Source of the DNA: Maribacter sedimenticola
GTDB lineage: Bacteria; Bacteroidota; Bacteroidia; Flavobacteriales; Flavobacteriaceae
Assembly: GCF_900188415.1 (NCBI RefSeq)
Contig: NZ_FZNV01000003.1
Location: 496,001 to 560,000, forward strand
Reading direction: 5' to 3'
DNA: 64,000 bases
This document shows positions 29,608 through 38,766 of the stretch, one piece after another. Position 1 is the first letter of the stretch, and every line of letters begins with the position of its first letter. The translations under genes were made by a program, and so were the position numbers. Under the pieces are notes generated by a model. It had not been told where the DNA came from. It saw only the letters and a program-made list of their open reading frames with translations, and did not search any database.

Positions 29608-30924
29608 ATGAACAGGATACTCGTTTGGTCTATTACCGTAGCTTTAGCAGGTTTTTTATTTGGATTTGATACCGTTGTTATTTCAGGTGCAGATAAACAA
29701 TTACAAGCGTTATGGGACAGTTCTGATTCATTTCATGGTTGGGTAGTCATTTCCGGTGCATTATGGGGTACTGTTCTTGGTGCATTGTTTGCAGGAATAC
29801 CTACCAATAAATTTGGAAGAAAAAATACATTGATTTGGATAGGTGTCTTATTCAGTGTTTCCGCCATTGGCTCTGCCTTGGCCAATGACCCCATAACATT
29901 TGCCATTTTTAGGTTTATTGGAGGTATTGGTGTTGGGGTTTCAACCATTGCAGCACCTGCTTATATTTCTGAAATTTCTCCTGCCAATAGCCGTGGTAAA
30001 CTAGTAGGGTTTTATCAATTCAGTTTGGTATTCGGTATTCTTATTGCCTTTCTTTCCAATTATATGCTTAGCGGCTTGGGCGAAAATTCTTGGAGATGGA
30101 TGGTTGGTGTAGAAGGCATTCCGGCCATAATCTATACCTTGTTTGTTTTGACCGTACCCAAGAGTCCCCGTTGGTTGATTACCCAAGGACGAATTGATGA
30201 GGCACGTAAGGTATTGAAAATGATCAATCCTGATCAAGATGTTGATGAAGCAATCAACCTAATACAGCAAGATGACAATGATACGGAAGTTGGGGAATCC
30301 ATTTTTATGAAGAAATATCGTTTTCCGTTGATATTGGCTTTTCTTATTGCATTTTTCAACCAGGTGTCCGGTATAAACGCGTTTTTATACTACGCCCCAA
30401 GAATATTTGAGGAGGCCGGTCTTGGTGCAAGTACAGCTTTATTAAGCAGTGTGGGTATTGGGGTAACCAACATGCTTTTTACCTTATTGGGCATCAATTT
30501 AATAGATAGGTTAGGACGTAAACAGTTAATGTATATTGGTTCTCTTGGCTATATTGTTTCGTTATCCCTTGTAGCCTGTGCATTTTTCTTTGAATGGCAG
30601 GGTATGGCCGTTCCTATATTTTTGTTCGTGTTCATAGCCTCGCACGCTATTGGCCAGGGAAGTGTTATTTGGGTCTTTATTTCCGAAATATTCCCCAACC
30701 ACTTACGGGGTAGCGGACAAGCGTTCGGTAGTTCCGTACACTGGATATTGGCTGCGGCCATTCCGGCGGCAGTACCGTTCCTGTTCTCAACCATTGGCGC
30801 AGGTACCGTATTCCTTTTCTTTGCCTTTATGATGGTTTTACAATTGCTTTGGGTACATTTTATGATGCCGGAGACAAAAGGGGTTTCTTTAGAAGAATTA
30901 AGTAAAAAACTTACCGAAAAGTAA
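29608..30924 (+). CDS. Sugar porter family MFS transporter
   Basis: 438 residues with about twelve membrane segments. Sugar porter signatures: DTVVISGADKQ after TM1, NKFGRKNTL between TM2 and TM3, VPKSPRWLITQGR after TM6, QVSGINAFLYYAPRIF in TM7, and PETKGVSLEELSKKL at the C-terminus. It imports a monosaccharide, probably by proton symport. No sugar enzyme lies next to it, so the substrate is open. Confidence 0.93.
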   Translation: MNRILVWSITVALAGFLFGFDTVVISGADKQLQALWDSSDSFHGWVVISGALWGTVLGALFAGIPTNKFGRKNTLIWIGVLFSVSAIGSALANDPITFAIFRFIGGIGVGVSTIAAPAYISEISPANSRGKLVGFYQFSLVFGILIAFLSNYMLSGLGENSWRWMVGVEGIPAIIYTLFVLTVPKSPRWLITQGRIDEARKVLKMINPDQDVDEAINLIQQDDNDTEVGESIFMKKYRFPLILAFLIAFFNQVSGINAFLYYAPRIFEEAGLGASTALLSSVGIGVTNMLFTLLGINLIDRLGRKQLMYIGSLGYIVSLSLVACAFFFEWQGMAVPIFLFVFIASHAIGQGSVIWVFISEIFPNHLRGSGQAFGSSVHWILAAAIPAAVPFLFSTIGAGTVFLFFAFMMVLQLLWVHFMMPETKGVSLEELSKKLTEK

Positions 30925-30930
30925 TTCAAA

Positions 30931-30974
30931 AAAAGCGCATATTCAGTTAAAAAAAGTAATGAATATGCGCTTTT
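30931..30974. terminator. Bidirectional terminator between the sugar porter gene and pcaF
   Basis: AAAAGCGCATATTC and GAATATGCGCTTTT form a 14-base-pair stem with a 16-base loop and A/T flanks on both sides, so it can serve both converging transcripts. Confidence 0.85.
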
Positions 30975-30984
30975 ATATGCTGTA

Positions 30985-32190
30985 TTATATACGCTCAATA
31001 ATAGTAGCATACCCCATGCCTACACCCACACACATGGTAGCCAAACCATATTTTCCTCCGGAGCGAACTAATTCGTTCGTTGCCGCTTGAAGTATTCGTG
31101 TACCGGACATTCCTAATGGGTGACCGATAGCAATCGCCCCGCCGTTAGGGTTTATTCTTGGGTCATCATCCTTTAATCCTAACTCGCGTGTACAGGCCAA
31201 CGCTTGAGCGGAAAAGGCTTCGTTGAATTCCAGTACATCCATGTCCTTTAATTCCAAGCCTGCTTTTGCCAAAACTTTTCTAGTGGCGTAGACAGGACCA
31301 ATACCCATTATTTTTGGTTCTACACCCACTACAGCTGAAGCTACTATTCTAGCTTTTGGCGTGAGATTGTATTTTTTCAAGGCATCTTCTGAAACAACTA
31401 ACATGGCTGCCGCACCGTCATTTAATCCTGATGCATTACCTGCGGTTACCGTTCCATCTTTTTTGAAGACGGTTCTTAAAGTGGCTAATTTTTCTATCGT
31501 TGTACTCGGTCTTATGAATTCATCTTGACTCACGATAATTGGGTCTCCTTTTCGTTGCGGAATTTCAACCGGACAAATCTCTTCCCCAAGAATTCCATTT
31601 TGCTGTGCTTTTGCAGCTTTCATTTGAGAATTATATGCAAATAAATCTTGGTCTTCCCTACTTATGCTAAACATCTCGGCTAGATTCTCTGCGGTAATTC
31701 CCATGGCATCCGTACCATACATTTCATGTAACTTTTTATTCACAAAACGCCATCCAAAGCTAGAGTCTTCCATTTTAGAGTCGTTACCAAACGCCGTTGA
31801 TGGTTTTGAAATCACCAAAGGCCCTCTAGACATATGTTCCATTCCTCCGGCAATAAATACATCGCCATCACCAGCTTTAATAGCACGATTTGCTTGCACC
31901 ACGGCAGACATACCTGATGAGCATAATCTATTGATCGTTTCACCGGGAACGGTATATGGTAATCCTGCCAAGAGTAGCGCCATACGCGCCACATTTCTAT
32001 TGTCTTCCCCAGCTTGATTATGACATCCTAGTATAACATCATCAATCGCATCTTTGGGTAGATTCGGATATTTTTCGAGTAAGGCCTTGATGGGAATTGC
32101 CGCCAAATCATCTGCTCTCACTTGTGCCAAAGCACCTCTAAAACTTCCTATTGGGGTTCTTATCGCGTCAACTATATATGCTTCTTTCAT
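30985..32190 (-). CDS. pcaF: Beta-ketoadipyl-CoA thiolase
   Basis: 401 residues. Thiolase with nucleophile Cys90 (NRLCSSGMSAVVQ), NPNGGAIAIGHPLGMSGTRI with the active His, and a final CVGVGMG Cys. It splits 3-oxoadipyl-CoA into succinyl-CoA and acetyl-CoA, the last step of the beta-ketoadipate pathway. The assignment to PcaF rather than a general acetyl-CoA acetyltransferase rests on its place at the end of the pca operon. The gap to the preceding CoA transferase gene is 103 bases, longer than the others in the operon. Confidence 0.9.
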   Translation of the reverse strand: MKEAYIVDAIRTPIGSFRGALAQVRADDLAAIPIKALLEKYPNLPKDAIDDVILGCHNQAGEDNRNVARMALLLAGLPYTVPGETINRLCSSGMSAVVQANRAIKAGDGDVFIAGGMEHMSRGPLVISKPSTAFGNDSKMEDSSFGWRFVNKKLHEMYGTDAMGITAENLAEMFSISREDQDLFAYNSQMKAAKAQQNGILGEEICPVEIPQRKGDPIIVSQDEFIRPSTTIEKLATLRTVFKKDGTVTAGNASGLNDGAAAMLVVSEDALKKYNLTPKARIVASAVVGVEPKIMGIGPVYATRKVLAKAGLELKDMDVLEFNEAFSAQALACTRELGLKDDDPRINPNGGAIAIGHPLGMSGTRILQAATNELVRSGGKYGLATMCVGVGMGYATIIERI

Positions 32191-32293
32191 TCTTAAGTCG
32201 TTGTTAGTTGTTCATTTTTCGTTGTTGGATTTTATAGATTAACTTTTTCTTTTAGTTCCTTACCGTAAGCTCAGAGAACTTGAACTTGATTTT

Positions 32294-33643
32294 TTACTTT
32301 GATAACTGTTCTACAAATTTGGCTTCGGTTTTTTCACGGACTTCTTCCAAGGTACTACCTGGTAAAATCTCTATAAGGGTCAACTGTCCGTCAATAAATT
32401 TGAACACGGCCAATTCCGTAATTAACATATCTACACAGCTAAAATCCGTAATGGGCAACGTGCAATTTTCAACTACTTTTGAACCGCCATCTCTATCCGT
32501 ATGGCGTAATGTAATAATTAATTTTTTGGCGCCCGATGCTAAATCCATCGCACCGCCTACTCCTAATAAAGGTTTTCCGGGTACGGACCAGTTGGCCAGA
32601 TTTCCTTGCGCATCTACTTCCAATCCGCCCATAATGGCCACATCAATATGCCCGCCACGAATCATGGCAAAACTATCGGCACTATCAAAATAACTGCTTC
32701 CAGGCAACGCCGTAACGGGTACTTTACCTGCATTTACAGGATAATACATAGCGCCGCCACCATCTTTTGGTTCGGGACCTACACCTAGCATTCCGTTTTC
32801 GGTATGTAGAATGATGCCGTCTTCTGGTTTTATCAAATCGGCTACTAAAGTTGGGATGCCAATTCCAAGATTCACCACATCGCCTTTTTCCAATTCCGCA
32901 AACGCACGTTTGGCCATATTCATCCGTTTTTCATCAATTACTTTTGACGAACCTACCGATGCTGACGAACCCAAATCTTCTTCTGTTAGTTTTCGCTCCA
33001 CCAAATAGTCTACAAAACAACCTGGAGTATGAATTTCGTTAGGGTCAATTTCCCCGTTAGGAACAATTTCTTGTACTTCGGCAATTACAATATCAGCAGC
33101 TGTTGCCATGGCTCTATTGAAATTTTGTTCCGTCATGCGGTATTGCAGATTTCCTGCCGTATCTGCTTTCCAAGCTCTTATGATGGCTACATTTCCTCTA
33201 ATACCTTCTATAAAAACTTGCTCTTTTCCATTAAGCATTTTGGTTTCTCGTCCTTCAGCGATTAAGGTTCCTGCCGATGTGGGCGTATAAAATCCGCCAA
33301 TACCTGCACCACCTGCCCTTATAGCTTCTGCCAAAGTTCCTTGAGGCAATAATTCATATTCCACACGACCTTCTTGTGCCGCTAAAACGGCTTCTCTATT
33401 CGAAGTGAAAAAAGAGCCGATCATTTTCTTTAATTGACCATTGTTCAACAAGCGACCACCGCCCATATTAGGTTCGCCTACATTGTTTGCGATAAAGGTG
33501 AGGTCTTTGGTCTTGGTCTTTGCCAATTCATGAATAATATTCACGGGGTTACCCGTCATACCAAAGCCACCCCCTAAAATGATGTCGCCATCTTTCACTA
33601 AACTTGCTGCTTTTTCAGCACTTATTATTGGAACTGTTTTCAT
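32294..33643 (-). CDS. Fused 3-oxoadipate CoA-transferase, A and B subunits
   Basis: 449 residues. Residues about 1-225 are the CoA transferase A half ([15 protein letters not shown], the oxyanion-type glycine motif) and about 235-449 the B half, with catalytic Glu282 in [12 protein letters not shown]. In most bacteria PcaI and PcaJ are separate; here they are one chain joined by a short linker. It moves CoA from succinyl-CoA to 3-oxoadipate. A succinyl-CoA:acetoacetate transferase is the alternative; the operon favours oxoadipate. Confidence 0.9.
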   Translation of the reverse strand: MKTVPIISAEKAASLVKDGDIILGGGFGMTGNPVNIIHELAKTKTKDLTFIANNVGEPNMGGGRLLNNGQLKKMIGSFFTSNREAVLAAQEGRVEYELLPQGTLAEAIRAGGAGIGGFYTPTSAGTLIAEGRETKMLNGKEQVFIEGIRGNVAIIRAWKADTAGNLQYRMTEQNFNRAMATAADIVIAEVQEIVPNGEIDPNEIHTPGCFVDYLVERKLTEEDLGSSASVGSSKVIDEKRMNMAKRAFAELEKGDVVNLGIGIPTLVADLIKPEDGIILHTENGMLGVGPEPKDGGGAMYYPVNAGKVPVTALPGSSYFDSADSFAMIRGGHIDVAIMGGLEVDAQGNLANWSVPGKPLLGVGGAMDLASGAKKLIITLRHTDRDGGSKVVENCTLPITDFSCVDMLITELAVFKFIDGQLTLIEILPGSTLEEVREKTEAKFVEQLSK

Positions 33644-33649
33644 TGGAAT

Positions 33650-34843
33650 TTAATTTTTAAACGATTCAAACGGTAGCCCTACATAGTTCTCTGCTATGGT
33701 GGTTTTATATGCTCTAGATACTTTTAGATAATCAAATTTTGCTTTTTGTAAGCGATAGGTAAATGACCCATGAGCGTCTTGTTTGTGAAATAATTTGGTC
33801 ATAAAATTAGAGAAGTCCTGCGCTCTCCATATTCTGCGAAGGGCATCATCGGTATAGGTGTCCAGTAACGTTTCAGAATTCGTTTTATAATAGGCCACAA
33901 AGGCGTCAACCATATGTTTTACATCGGCAATGGCCAAGTTCATTCCTTTACCCCCTGTTGGTGGAACGATATGTGCAGCATCGCCAGCCAATAATAATCT
34001 CCCACTTCGTAAACTATCAATCATATGGCTGCGCATTGGCGTTATTCCTTTTTCAAAAATAGGACCTTCTTCCAAGTCAAAACCAGGGGCCGCAAGACGT
34101 TGGGAAAGTTCGCTCCAAATTCTATCATCAGACCAATTATCTACCGATTCATCATTGTCTACCTGAACATATAATCTACTTACGGTTTCTGAACGTAAAC
34201 TATTTAATGCAAAACCATTCTCGTGATATGCATATATTAATTCATCTGTTGAAGGCGCTACATTTGCCAATATGCCCAACCAGCTGAACGGATAGGTAAT
34301 ATCATAGGACTGGAAACTTTTCTTTGGCAAGGTCTTTCTTCCAATACCATGAAAACCATCACAGGCCGCCACAAAATCGCATTCCAGAATTCCTTCTTCG
34401 CCGTCTTTTTCAAAATGTATTTTAGGACGCTTCGTATCAAAATCTACTATTTTGGTCGCCCTAGTTTCAAAGTGCAGTTCTCCGCCCTCTTGCAACCAAG
34501 CATCCGTAAGGTCTTTGGTAATTTCCTGCTGACCGTAAATAGTTATGGTTCTGCCGCCAGTCAATTCGCCAAAAGGGATATGAACACGTTCCTCATCAAA
34601 GCTAAGGTATACGCCATCATGAACAATGCCTTCTTTTTTCATTCGGGCATCAAGACCCAATTCCTTCAAGATATCTTTGGTGTTCTGTTCTACCAAACCG
34701 GCACGAACCCTACCTTCAACATATTCCCGTGAACGCAGTTCTATGACTACGGCATCTATACCGTGCTTTCTTAACCAATTGGCCAAGACCATCCCAGAAG
34801 GTCCGGCACCTATTATTCCTACTTGTGTTTTAATATGTATCAT
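33650..34843 (-). CDS. pobA: 4-hydroxybenzoate 3-monooxygenase
   Basis: 397 residues, close to the typical 394. FAD-binding GxGxxG is in VGIIGAGPSGMVLANWL; the second FAD motif is AGDAAHIVPPTGGKGMNLA. RVRAGLVEQNT near residue 43 is characteristic of PobA. It hydroxylates 4-hydroxybenzoate to protocatechuate with NADPH, supplying the pathway of the surrounding genes. It is embedded between the pcaDC fusion and the CoA transferase with gaps of 4 and 6 bases. Confidence 0.95.
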   Translation of the reverse strand: MIHIKTQVGIIGAGPSGMVLANWLRKHGIDAVVIELRSREYVEGRVRAGLVEQNTKDILKELGLDARMKKEGIVHDGVYLSFDEERVHIPFGELTGGRTITIYGQQEITKDLTDAWLQEGGELHFETRATKIVDFDTKRPKIHFEKDGEEGILECDFVAACDGFHGIGRKTLPKKSFQSYDITYPFSWLGILANVAPSTDELIYAYHENGFALNSLRSETVSRLYVQVDNDESVDNWSDDRIWSELSQRLAAPGFDLEEGPIFEKGITPMRSHMIDSLRSGRLLLAGDAAHIVPPTGGKGMNLAIADVKHMVDAFVAYYKTNSETLLDTYTDDALRRIWRAQDFSNFMTKLFHKQDAHGSFTYRLQKAKFDYLKVSRAYKTTIAENYVGLPFESFKN

Positions 34844-34847
34844 CCGG

Positions 34848-35978
34848 TTAGTATTCTATTCCTAAATCTGTAAATACTTCTTCTGCCGAATGCATGGCAT
34901 CGTTGGCCGCGGGTAAACCACAGTAAATACCTGATTGTAGAATCACTTCTTTGATTTCATCTTTGGTTACACCATTGTTGAATGCCGCTTTTACATGCAT
35001 TTTAAACTCCGCTTTTTTATTGAGCGGTATCAACATAGCCAGTGTAATTAGACTTCTGCTGTGTTTGGGCAAACCCGGTCGGGTCCAAATTTCTCCCCAT
35101 GCGTAATGCGAAATAAATTCTTGAAAATCGGTATTGAATTCATTCTTGTTTCCGTTGGCCCTATCCACGTGGGCATCACCTAAAACGGTTCTACGCACAT
35201 GCATGCCCCTGTCAAAAGTATCTTCGCCGACTATAAAATTGATAAGTGTTTCAGCGTAATATGCCGGTAATTCGGTGCTTGGTAAATGTCTGGCATGAAA
35301 CACTTTTAGCTCAGCACCTGCTATTTCTTTTTGCATGTTTTCGGCTTGCGCCACATTGGTAACGGCATCTTCATCACCTGTAATGATTAAAGTCTCTGGC
35401 TGAATTTGTTTAATATCCGCCCTAAAATCGGCATTACCAATTGCAGAACAACAAGCGGTATATCCTTCTGGTCTGTTCGCCAAGAATATTTTTTTCATTT
35501 CCGCTACGCGGGATGGATGCGTTTGGTGATAGCTTTCGGTAAACCATTTTTCCATTGTGGCATCTACGATAGCTTGCATGCCTTGTTCGTTGATGGTTTT
35601 AATACGATCGTTCCATCGTTCTACAGTACCAATCTTAGTATCTGTATTACTGATAATGAGTTTGTGCAAACGGTCTGGATGGTTGATGCCCAAGTACTGA
35701 CCGATCAACCCGCCCATGGACAAGCCGCAGAAATACACTTTATCTATTTTTAATGTATCCAATAGGTCAATTACATCTTGGCCCAATTGTTCTATTGTGT
35801 AAGGTCCATCCGTAAGTTCGCTTTGCCCATGCCCCCTTGTATCATATTGTAAAACCCTAAAATAAGGTAGTAAATACGGCACCAATTCATCCCACATGGT
35901 TAAATCTGCCCCTAAGGAATTGGAGAACATCAGTACGGGACTGTTGGGTGTTCCCTGTAATTTATAGTTTGTTTTCAT
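34848..35978 (-). CDS. PcaD-PcaC fusion: oxoadipate enol-lactonase and carboxymuconolactone decarboxylase
   Basis: 376 residues. Residues about 1-250 are an alpha/beta hydrolase with nucleophile Ser87 in CGLSMGGLIGQ (PcaD); residues about 260-376 are a carboxymuconolactone decarboxylase domain (RRTVLGDAHVDRAN ... AFNNGVTKDEIKEVILQ). One chain thus performs decarboxylation of 4-carboxymuconolactone and hydrolysis of the enol-lactone, as in PcaL of some actinomycetes. The gap to pcaB is 4 bases. Confidence 0.94.
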   Translation of the reverse strand: MKTNYKLQGTPNSPVLMFSNSLGADLTMWDELVPYLLPYFRVLQYDTRGHGQSELTDGPYTIEQLGQDVIDLLDTLKIDKVYFCGLSMGGLIGQYLGINHPDRLHKLIISNTDTKIGTVERWNDRIKTINEQGMQAIVDATMEKWFTESYHQTHPSRVAEMKKIFLANRPEGYTACCSAIGNADFRADIKQIQPETLIITGDEDAVTNVAQAENMQKEIAGAELKVFHARHLPSTELPAYYAETLINFIVGEDTFDRGMHVRRTVLGDAHVDRANGNKNEFNTDFQEFISHYAWGEIWTRPGLPKHSRSLITLAMLIPLNKKAEFKMHVKAAFNNGVTKDEIKEVILQSGIYCGLPAANDAMHSAEEVFTDLGIEY

Positions 35979-35982
35979 AACC

Positions 35983-37293
35983 TTATGAATACTTTTTTAA
36001 TATGTTTTCTGTCCAGACCACACTATTGCCTATGGCATTTTCAGGTTTGAACAAATCTTCTATAGACTCTATTTGAGGGTGCATTTCTTGAACTACCTCT
36101 TTTAAGTGCTTTCGTTGTTGCAACGCCAAGGTACACGCCTTCTTTACCGATTCGTGCGCTTGCATTTTTCCTAAGGATTTGGACAGATACAATGACACCT
36201 TTTCGGCATAAATGAGTCCGTTCGTAATCTCCATATTCTGAAGCATCCGGTCTTTATTAACTTCTAGATTCGTTATTAAATCGACGGACTTTTCTAAAGA
36301 ACCGCCCGTTAAATTCATGAGCTGCGTTAATGTTTCCCATTCCGCATGCCATAATCCGGCAGAACGTTCATGTTCTTGGGGCATAGCGGTAAGCATTGTA
36401 GCCACTAAACCGGGTGTGCGGGTGGCGTTGCTTAAAATAAGCGCACAGCCAACAGGATTGCGTTTATGTGGCATGGTACTGGAACCGCCTTTGCCTTCTT
36501 CGGCACCTTCAAAAACCTCCCCAACTTCTGTTTGCATGAGTAAGGAGATATCCTTTGCTATTTTACCCAAAGAACCTGACAAAACTCCTAAAACAGAAGC
36601 AAATTCCGCTAAGGAATCTCGCTGTGACTGCCATGGAAAAGATGCATTCAAGTCAAGGTTTTTAGCGAAGGCCATTTGAACCTCGGTTGTAATATTGGCA
36701 TTACCACTACCAACAGCGCCACCCAACTGAATGCAAAACAAACGACTTTTTAGTTCGTTCAATCGTGTTCTAGTGCGCGAAATACCTTCTAGCCATCCGG
36801 CAGATTTCATACCGAACGTCATGGGTTTTGCTTGCTGCAACAAGGTTCTACCCATCATTATCGTGTGCACATGGTCTTTGGTGAGTTGTACCAATGCATG
36901 CTGTAAAACTTCTAATTTGCCCTCTAACCAAACAACGTATTCCTTAATCGTTAGTATCGTTGCAGTGTCTATAATATCTTGACTGGTAGCTCCTAAATGC
37001 ACATATTTAGAGGCCTCAAAATCACGATTTTTTATGGCCTTTGTTAATTGCTTTACTAAAGGAATGGCAACATTACCCCCTAAAACAATATCAGATTTTA
37101 AAGCATTAATGTCAATAGCATCTACCACACAACATTCTGATATTATTTTTGATGCCGTTGATGGGATCAACCCTACCTCAGCTTGTGCCTGTGCCAAGGC
37201 AGCTTCTACGTTTAAAAGTTTGGTGACGGACTCGCGATCAGAAAAAAGTTCAGTGAGTTCATTGGCGTAAAAAGTCTCAGTGTAGAGCGACAT
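35983..37293 (-). CDS. pcaB: 3-carboxy-cis,cis-muconate cycloisomerase
   Basis: 436 residues, fumarase/argininosuccinase superfamily. The signature GGSSTMPHKRNPVGCALIL is plain (around residue 275), with HLGATSQDIIDTA near residue 98 as the first conserved block. It lactonises carboxymuconate made by PcaGH. Family confusion with adenylosuccinate lyase is resolved by the operon. Confidence 0.94.
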   Translation of the reverse strand: MSLYTETFYANELTELFSDRESVTKLLNVEAALAQAQAEVGLIPSTASKIISECCVVDAIDINALKSDIVLGGNVAIPLVKQLTKAIKNRDFEASKYVHLGATSQDIIDTATILTIKEYVVWLEGKLEVLQHALVQLTKDHVHTIMMGRTLLQQAKPMTFGMKSAGWLEGISRTRTRLNELKSRLFCIQLGGAVGSGNANITTEVQMAFAKNLDLNASFPWQSQRDSLAEFASVLGVLSGSLGKIAKDISLLMQTEVGEVFEGAEEGKGGSSTMPHKRNPVGCALILSNATRTPGLVATMLTAMPQEHERSAGLWHAEWETLTQLMNLTGGSLEKSVDLITNLEVNKDRMLQNMEITNGLIYAEKVSLYLSKSLGKMQAHESVKKACTLALQQRKHLKEVVQEMHPQIESIEDLFKPENAIGNSVVWTENILKKYS

Positions 37294-37306
37294 GTACTGC
37301 TATGTA

Positions 37307-37849
37307 TTAAATTTCAAAAAAAACGGTTTCATTGGGGCCCTGCATGTGAATATTGAATACATATGAATCGCCTTTCTTCTCCGCGATCAACGTGTACTTT
37401 CTATCGGCGTCAACAGCATTTAAATTAGCATCGGTTTCATTAAGTTGCTGTTCATCGGCAAAATAAATACGTGTATATGAATGCAATAATTGACCACGCA
37501 TAAATAGTATTACATGAATAAATGGTGCCTGACCATTAACCGATTTTGGTTTTATTGTCTTAAAGGTAAATGTATTTCCTTCATCCGTACCCGAGCCGTA
37601 GCGTCCAAACAATTTATGCACTCCATCATCCTGCCAAAGTTCTATCATGGCATCATCTACGGGCTGTGCATTACCATCGTAAACGGTACCCGTTATGGTA
37701 ATGGTTTCCACATTATTTAACCCTTTAACCATATCATGGTCTACCCAACTATCAAAATCATAGCCATACTGTTGTGGCGTTAACCCGTAGGCAAAATAAG
37801 GCCCTATAGTTTGTGAAGGAGTCTGTTTTTTAACTGCTGATGTCTTCAT
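37307..37849 (-). CDS. pcaG: Protocatechuate 3,4-dioxygenase alpha subunit
   Basis: 180 residues. Intradiol dioxygenase fold: TPSQTIGPYFAYGL at the N-terminus, GNAQPVDDAMIELWQDDG, and PFIHVILFMRG. The subunit lacks the iron ligands and contributes to the active site of PcaH. It ends 13 bases before pcaB and starts 6 bases after pcaH. Confidence 0.94.
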   Translation of the reverse strand: MKTSAVKKQTPSQTIGPYFAYGLTPQQYGYDFDSWVDHDMVKGLNNVETITITGTVYDGNAQPVDDAMIELWQDDGVHKLFGRYGSGTDEGNTFTFKTIKPKSVNGQAPFIHVILFMRGQLLHSYTRIYFADEQQLNETDANLNAVDADRKYTLIAEKKGDSYVFNIHMQGPNETVFFEI

Positions 37850-37855
37850 ACTTGT

Positions 37856-38569
37856 TTACAAATTTTCAAATGGGGTTGCATTTTTTCCACGTAAAACAAT
37901 ATCGAACCGATAGCCCAGTGCAAAATTGGCCTCGGTAACCGATAGGTCAAAAGCTGACACCAACAATTCCCTGCCTTTTGGGGGGACAGCCTTAAAAATA
38001 GGGTCATGCTCAAAGAGCGGATCGCCAGGAAAGTACATTTGAGTAATCAACCTACTGGCAATATCGCCCCCGAACAACGAAAAATGTATATGATTTGGCC
38101 GCCATGCATTGGGGTGGTTTCCCCAAGGGTAAGCACCCGGTTTTATGGTGTAGAATTTATAATAGCCATGTGCATCTGTCATACAACGTCCCGTACCTAA
38201 AAAATTAGGGTCCAAGGGTGCGTCATGTTGATCTACCTTATGTACATAACGCCCAGCAGAATTTGCCTGCCACAACTCAATTAACGTATGTGGTAAAGGG
38301 TGTCCATGTTCATTGGTGACTTTGCCATGCACCACAATACGCTCGCCAATAGGTTCTCCATCTTTTACAGAATTCTTGGTAAGATCATGATCTAAAGCCC
38401 CTAATTTAAAATCTTTAAAAAGCGGACCTGATAAGGTAATGTCTTTCTTTTTAGGGACGACCAAGGGTTGCAATGGCGCTCTTAAAATAGTCGATTTATA
38501 GGCTTCGTCTAAATAGGGCGGTTGTACTTCGATATCAAATTTGGAGTCCGTTGTAATGCTCATGTTCAA
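37856..38569 (-). CDS. pcaH: Protocatechuate 3,4-dioxygenase beta subunit
   Basis: 237 residues. Holds the non-haem Fe(III) site: Tyr in GRYVHK, Tyr/His in TIKPGAYPWGNHPNAWRPNHIHFSLFG, whose HIH region supplies the His ligands. Together with PcaG it opens protocatechuate between the two hydroxyls. First gene of the seven-gene operon; the ATG two codons later is an alternative start. Divergent AraC gene 197 bases away. Confidence 0.95.
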   Translation of the reverse strand: MNMSITTDSKFDIEVQPPYLDEAYKSTILRAPLQPLVVPKKKDITLSGPLFKDFKLGALDHDLTKNSVKDGEPIGERIVVHGKVTNEHGHPLPHTLIELWQANSAGRYVHKVDQHDAPLDPNFLGTGRCMTDAHGYYKFYTIKPGAYPWGNHPNAWRPNHIHFSLFGGDIASRLITQMYFPGDPLFEHDPIFKAVPPKGRELLVSAFDLSVTEANFALGYRFDIVLRGKNATPFENL

Positions 38570-38589
38570 TGTATTAAACTACTGTCTTC

Positions 38590-38597
38590 CAAAGCTA
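38590..38597 (-). promoter_or_regulatory. Candidate -7 element of the pca operon
   Basis: The minus strand reads TAGCTTTG (TAnnTTTG), 20 bases before the pcaH start. No proper -33 box is seen at 19 bases, which fits an activator-dependent promoter. The rest of the 197-base divergent region is AT-rich. Confidence 0.5.
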
Positions 38598-38766
38598 GTA
38601 CAAGTAATTTTTAACCCTTAGGACAATTTTAAATAATAATAGGACAAAATAAACAATATATATACCTTAAAATGTTCAAATAAGACAATATTTTTTATTA
38701 AAATACTGTAATACATTACTTTATACTATATTTAAAACATAATAACATCAGTTATAAATAAACATA

